Assembly: GCA_002401195.1 (NCBI GenBank)
Contig: NVSI01000008.1
Span: forward strand, 7,499 to 17,994
Direction of reading: 5' to 3'
DNA length: 10,496 bases
DNA from: Alphaproteobacteria bacterium
GTDB taxonomy: Bacteria > Pseudomonadota > Alphaproteobacteria > Micavibrionales > UBA1664
The notes beneath the pieces are model-generated. The model did not search any database, had not been told where the DNA came from, and worked only from the letters and a program-made list of their open reading frames with translations. Shown here one piece after another: positions 8,845-10,496 of the stretch (the stretch's first letter is position 1; each line of letters begins with the position of its first letter). Position numbers and translations under genes: made by a program.

Positions 8845-9411
8845 ATGATTATGTCTTTAAATGTGAGCCGCAGCACCATTATATCACCACGCCTTGTTAT
8901 TCGCGGGGATACAGACCTTGACCAACCAAGGATCACTGCGTTTTTCAATCGTGACAATCAAGACTATACGCATAAAGATTTAGGCGTTCCCATAAAGGAT
9001 GAAGGCTATGACCACAAATCCGCCACTTCTTTTTTTAAGTATCTAAAAACGCGCCTCACGGCCAAAAACACTCTGTTTTATCTTATCTATAAAAAGGGGG
9101 GTCCGAACACTATTATCGGGTGTGCGTACCTTATGACGGCTAACAAAAAAGAAATCGGAATGCATTATTATATCCTTCCATCTTTTCGTGGTCATCGATA
9201 TGGCCAAGAGGCACAAATGGGAATTATAAAGCACGCGTCCAAACACAATAAAGATGTTCAATTTATCGCCCAAATGAAGGACGATAAAAACAAATCATCT
9301 AGAAATATTCTTTTGAAAAATGGCTATCGCCCGATGGGGAAACGACTTCCCACTAAAAACAGGTTCGTCGTACAGCGTGGAGTTCTCACTTTTCAGCGAG
9401 GGCCAGCTTAA
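8845..9411 (+). CDS. GNAT family N-acetyltransferase
   Basis: The 188-residue protein has the layout of a Gcn5-related acetyltransferase, RimJ/RimL-like in outline. It starts with a strand SPRLVIRGDT, has a central strand pair with TIIGCAYL and IGMHYYILPSFRGHRYGQEA, and ends with SSRNILLKNGYRPMGKRL. In the second stretch the RGHRYGQE sequence corresponds to the acetyl-CoA pyrophosphate loop (consensus Q/R-x-x-G-x-G/A, here with Tyr-Gly spacing), and the last is the usual helix-strand ending of the fold. Substrate is unknown. The frame can also start at a TTG (8836) or at ATG 8851; I chose the first ATG because no ribosome site favours any of them. It begins 28 bp after ctaB and may be read from the same transcript. 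Its base composition is AT-richer than ctaB. It ends 1 bp from the convergent ialB-like gene. Confidence 0.85.
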   Translation: MIMSLNVSRSTIISPRLVIRGDTDLDQPRITAFFNRDNQDYTHKDLGVPIKDEGYDHKSATSFFKYLKTRLTAKNTLFYLIYKKGGPNTIIGCAYLMTANKKEIGMHYYILPSFRGHRYGQEAQMGIIKHASKHNKDVQFIAQMKDDKNKSSRNILLKNGYRPMGKRLPTKNRFVVQRGVLTFQRGPA

Positions 9412-9412
9412 C

Positions 9413-9934
9413 TTACTTCACACCACAGGTTTTGTTGATCGCGTCATGCGCGCCGCCAGAACCTTTTAGAGAAATAGTGTCCGTTGTCACAGTTCCGCGT
9501 GAAGAGCGACCCTTTACAACCATTTTTGACCCCTTACGAACGGCCAAAGCCAACCCATTATCCGCGCCCGGAGATTTTGTCCATGCCATGTCTTTTTGTG
9601 TGAATAATTTTGTATTGTTACCATCGATCGTCACGGTCACTTCGCTGTTATTCTTGTATGTATATCCAGTGATATAACTGAAAACATTTTTTGTTTTCTC
9701 AGCAGGGCGGTGCGTAATCAACGCAAAAATGTCACCACGTTTTGTGTATTTTCCTTCGGCCTTTTTCGGCTGAGTCACCATGTAGCATACTTTTTTTCCG
9801 TTTTCTTCAAAGCTGTAGGCCGCCCAGTCACCAAAATTTCCGATCAAATTCGGGGCTTGGGCATGCGCACCAAAAGATGTCAAAGCGATGGTTGCAGCGG
9901 ACGCCAATGCAAGGCAGGATTTTGTGAAAGTCAT
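9413..9934 (-). CDS. Invasion-associated locus B (IalB) family secreted protein
   Basis: The 173-residue protein has a clear signal peptide (1-25, basic start, Leu/Ala core, cleavage after AHA), so it is exported to the periplasm. The mature part starts with FGDWAAYSFEENGKKVCYMV, the usual opening of IalB-family proteins. It continues with RGDIFALITHRP, a Val/Thr-rich strand region and a C-terminal DAINKTCGVK. Cys50 and Cys170 are the only cysteines of the mature chain and may form a disulfide. The family is named after Bartonella IalB, linked to erythrocyte invasion, but it is widespread in free-living alphaproteobacteria, so no virulence role follows. A GGAGA ribosome site is about 9 nt before the ATG. 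Confidence 0.9.
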   Translation of the reverse strand: MTFTKSCLALASAATIALTSFGAHAQAPNLIGNFGDWAAYSFEENGKKVCYMVTQPKKAEGKYTKRGDIFALITHRPAEKTKNVFSYITGYTYKNNSEVTVTIDGNNTKLFTQKDMAWTKSPGADNGLALAVRKGSKMVVKGRSSRGTVTTDTISLKGSGGAHDAINKTCGVK

Positions 9935-10070
9935 GATGGTTTCTCCAATATTTTTATTGCTTTGATATTACGCAAGAAAGCAGGCAACGCCAAGGCATGA
10001 GTGAGGCAATTCAAGCGCGCCTGTGGATAAACTTGCCACACGCTTTATGCGTGTTGATCCAAATTCATGA

Positions 10071-10496
10071 TCAGACCTTTTTCTTTGGTTGTTTATTGCG
10101 GTTGGATCGTAAAAATAAACGAAGCCCTTCTTGTTTAGGTTCGAATGATTCGGTGGGCCCACCTGCCATCACAGGGCGCGGTGCAAATTTCCCTGTTGAA
10201 ATCAAACGATCATACATCACGATCGCACCCGCCACCCCGACATTCACGCAAAATTGCATCGGGATTTTAATCACATGATCGGCGCGTTCCATCATTTCGG
10301 GGGATACGTTCCCCATTTCAGGGCCAAGAATATAAGCCGCAGCCTTTGGATGTTTAAAGGATGGCAACTCAATCGAATCTTCAGTGAACTCCACCGCAAT
10401 CAAAGGGCATCTTTTTGGTAAATGAAATGTGTCTTGAGAATCAAATTCAAAGAACGGTAAATTCTCCCACGCCTTCGAGGTGTCGGATTCGCGCAC
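10071..10496 (-). CDS. SpoU/TrmH-family RNA methyltransferase, 3' part
   Basis: The frame is open to the right edge, so only the C-terminal 141 or so residues are present; the first codon in view is GTG but is probably internal. The fragment has the SPOUT knot motifs: AAYILGPEMGNVS (53-65 of the fragment) as motif 2 and IKIPMQFCVNVGVAGAIVMYDRL (76-98) as motif 3, which together bind S-adenosylmethionine. The opening RESDTSKAWENLPFFEF resembles the middle of alphaproteobacterial TrmH-like proteins that keep a SDT-KAW sequence. The family methylates ribose 2'-OH of tRNA or rRNA; the target is not clear. The Cys-Val-Asn-Val in motif 3 replaces the more usual Ser-Leu-Asn-Val, a known kind of variation. 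A basic KQPKKKV tail closes the protein. Confidence 0.9.
   Translation of the reverse strand: MRESDTSKAWENLPFFEFDSQDTFHLPKRCPLIAVEFTEDSIELPSFKHPKAAAYILGPEMGNVSPEMMERADHVIKIPMQFCVNVGVAGAIVMYDRLISTGKFAPRPVMAGGPTESFEPKQEGLRLFLRSNRNKQPKKKV

Noticed and set aside
10038..10054. Hairpin ACACGC-TTTAT-GCGTGT as a terminator of the SpoU-family gene
   Set aside because: Only 6 bp of stem, and no T run follows on the minus strand (the next bases are GGCAAG), so it is not a convincing intrinsic terminator.

Overview
The window looks like chromosomal DNA of an alphaproteobacterium with modest GC and tightly packed genes. The basis is an aa3-type cytochrome c oxidase set (subunits I and II plus heme O synthase), a small secreted IalB-family protein, EttA, and a SpoU methyltransferase fragment of alphaproteobacterial style. 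A Micavibrio-like or other host-associated or predatory lineage is possible if the left-edge gene is truly DotA/TraY-like, but this cannot be settled from the window. I found no tRNA, rRNA, CRISPR array, insertion sequence or phage gene.

Left part (1-3596, all minus strand). At the left edge is the 5' part of a membrane protein gene that runs out of the window (1-519) and resembles the start of DotA/TraY proteins of type IVB secretion systems. To its right, transcribed towards it, is a respiratory operon in the order coxB (subunit II), a YoaB/RidA-like gene, coxA (subunit I). The spacings are 2 and 24 nt, and a rho-independent terminator lies just after coxA. The RidA-like gene between the two oxidase genes is unusual. 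Subunit I carries about 40 extra residues in the periplasmic loop before its last helix.

Middle part (3597-7813). A 145-bp divergent intergenic region with a perfect 12-bp inverted repeat separates the cox operon from ettA (ABC-F translation factor) and a closely following EamA/DMT transporter gene. A dispersed-looking palindrome follows, then a GFA-type zinc protein. This is convergent, 3 bp apart, with an unrecognised 323-residue protein that contains a degenerate Nudix-like box.

Right part (7814-10496). ctaB (heme O synthase) is on the plus strand, more than 4 kb from and opposite to coxB/coxA. It is followed by a GNAT acetyltransferase, a convergent IalB-family secreted protein, and the 3' part of a SpoU/TrmH-family RNA methyltransferase gene that enters from the right edge.

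Functionally, coxB, coxA and ctaB belong together: CtaB makes heme O, the precursor of the heme A in subunit I, and subunit II carries CuA. The rest is a mix of translation, transport and small-enzyme genes. I do not see a complete new multi-gene system. The best leads are the unrecognised edge gene, the RidA-like insertion in the cox operon, the subunit I loop insertion and the Nudix-like orphan.
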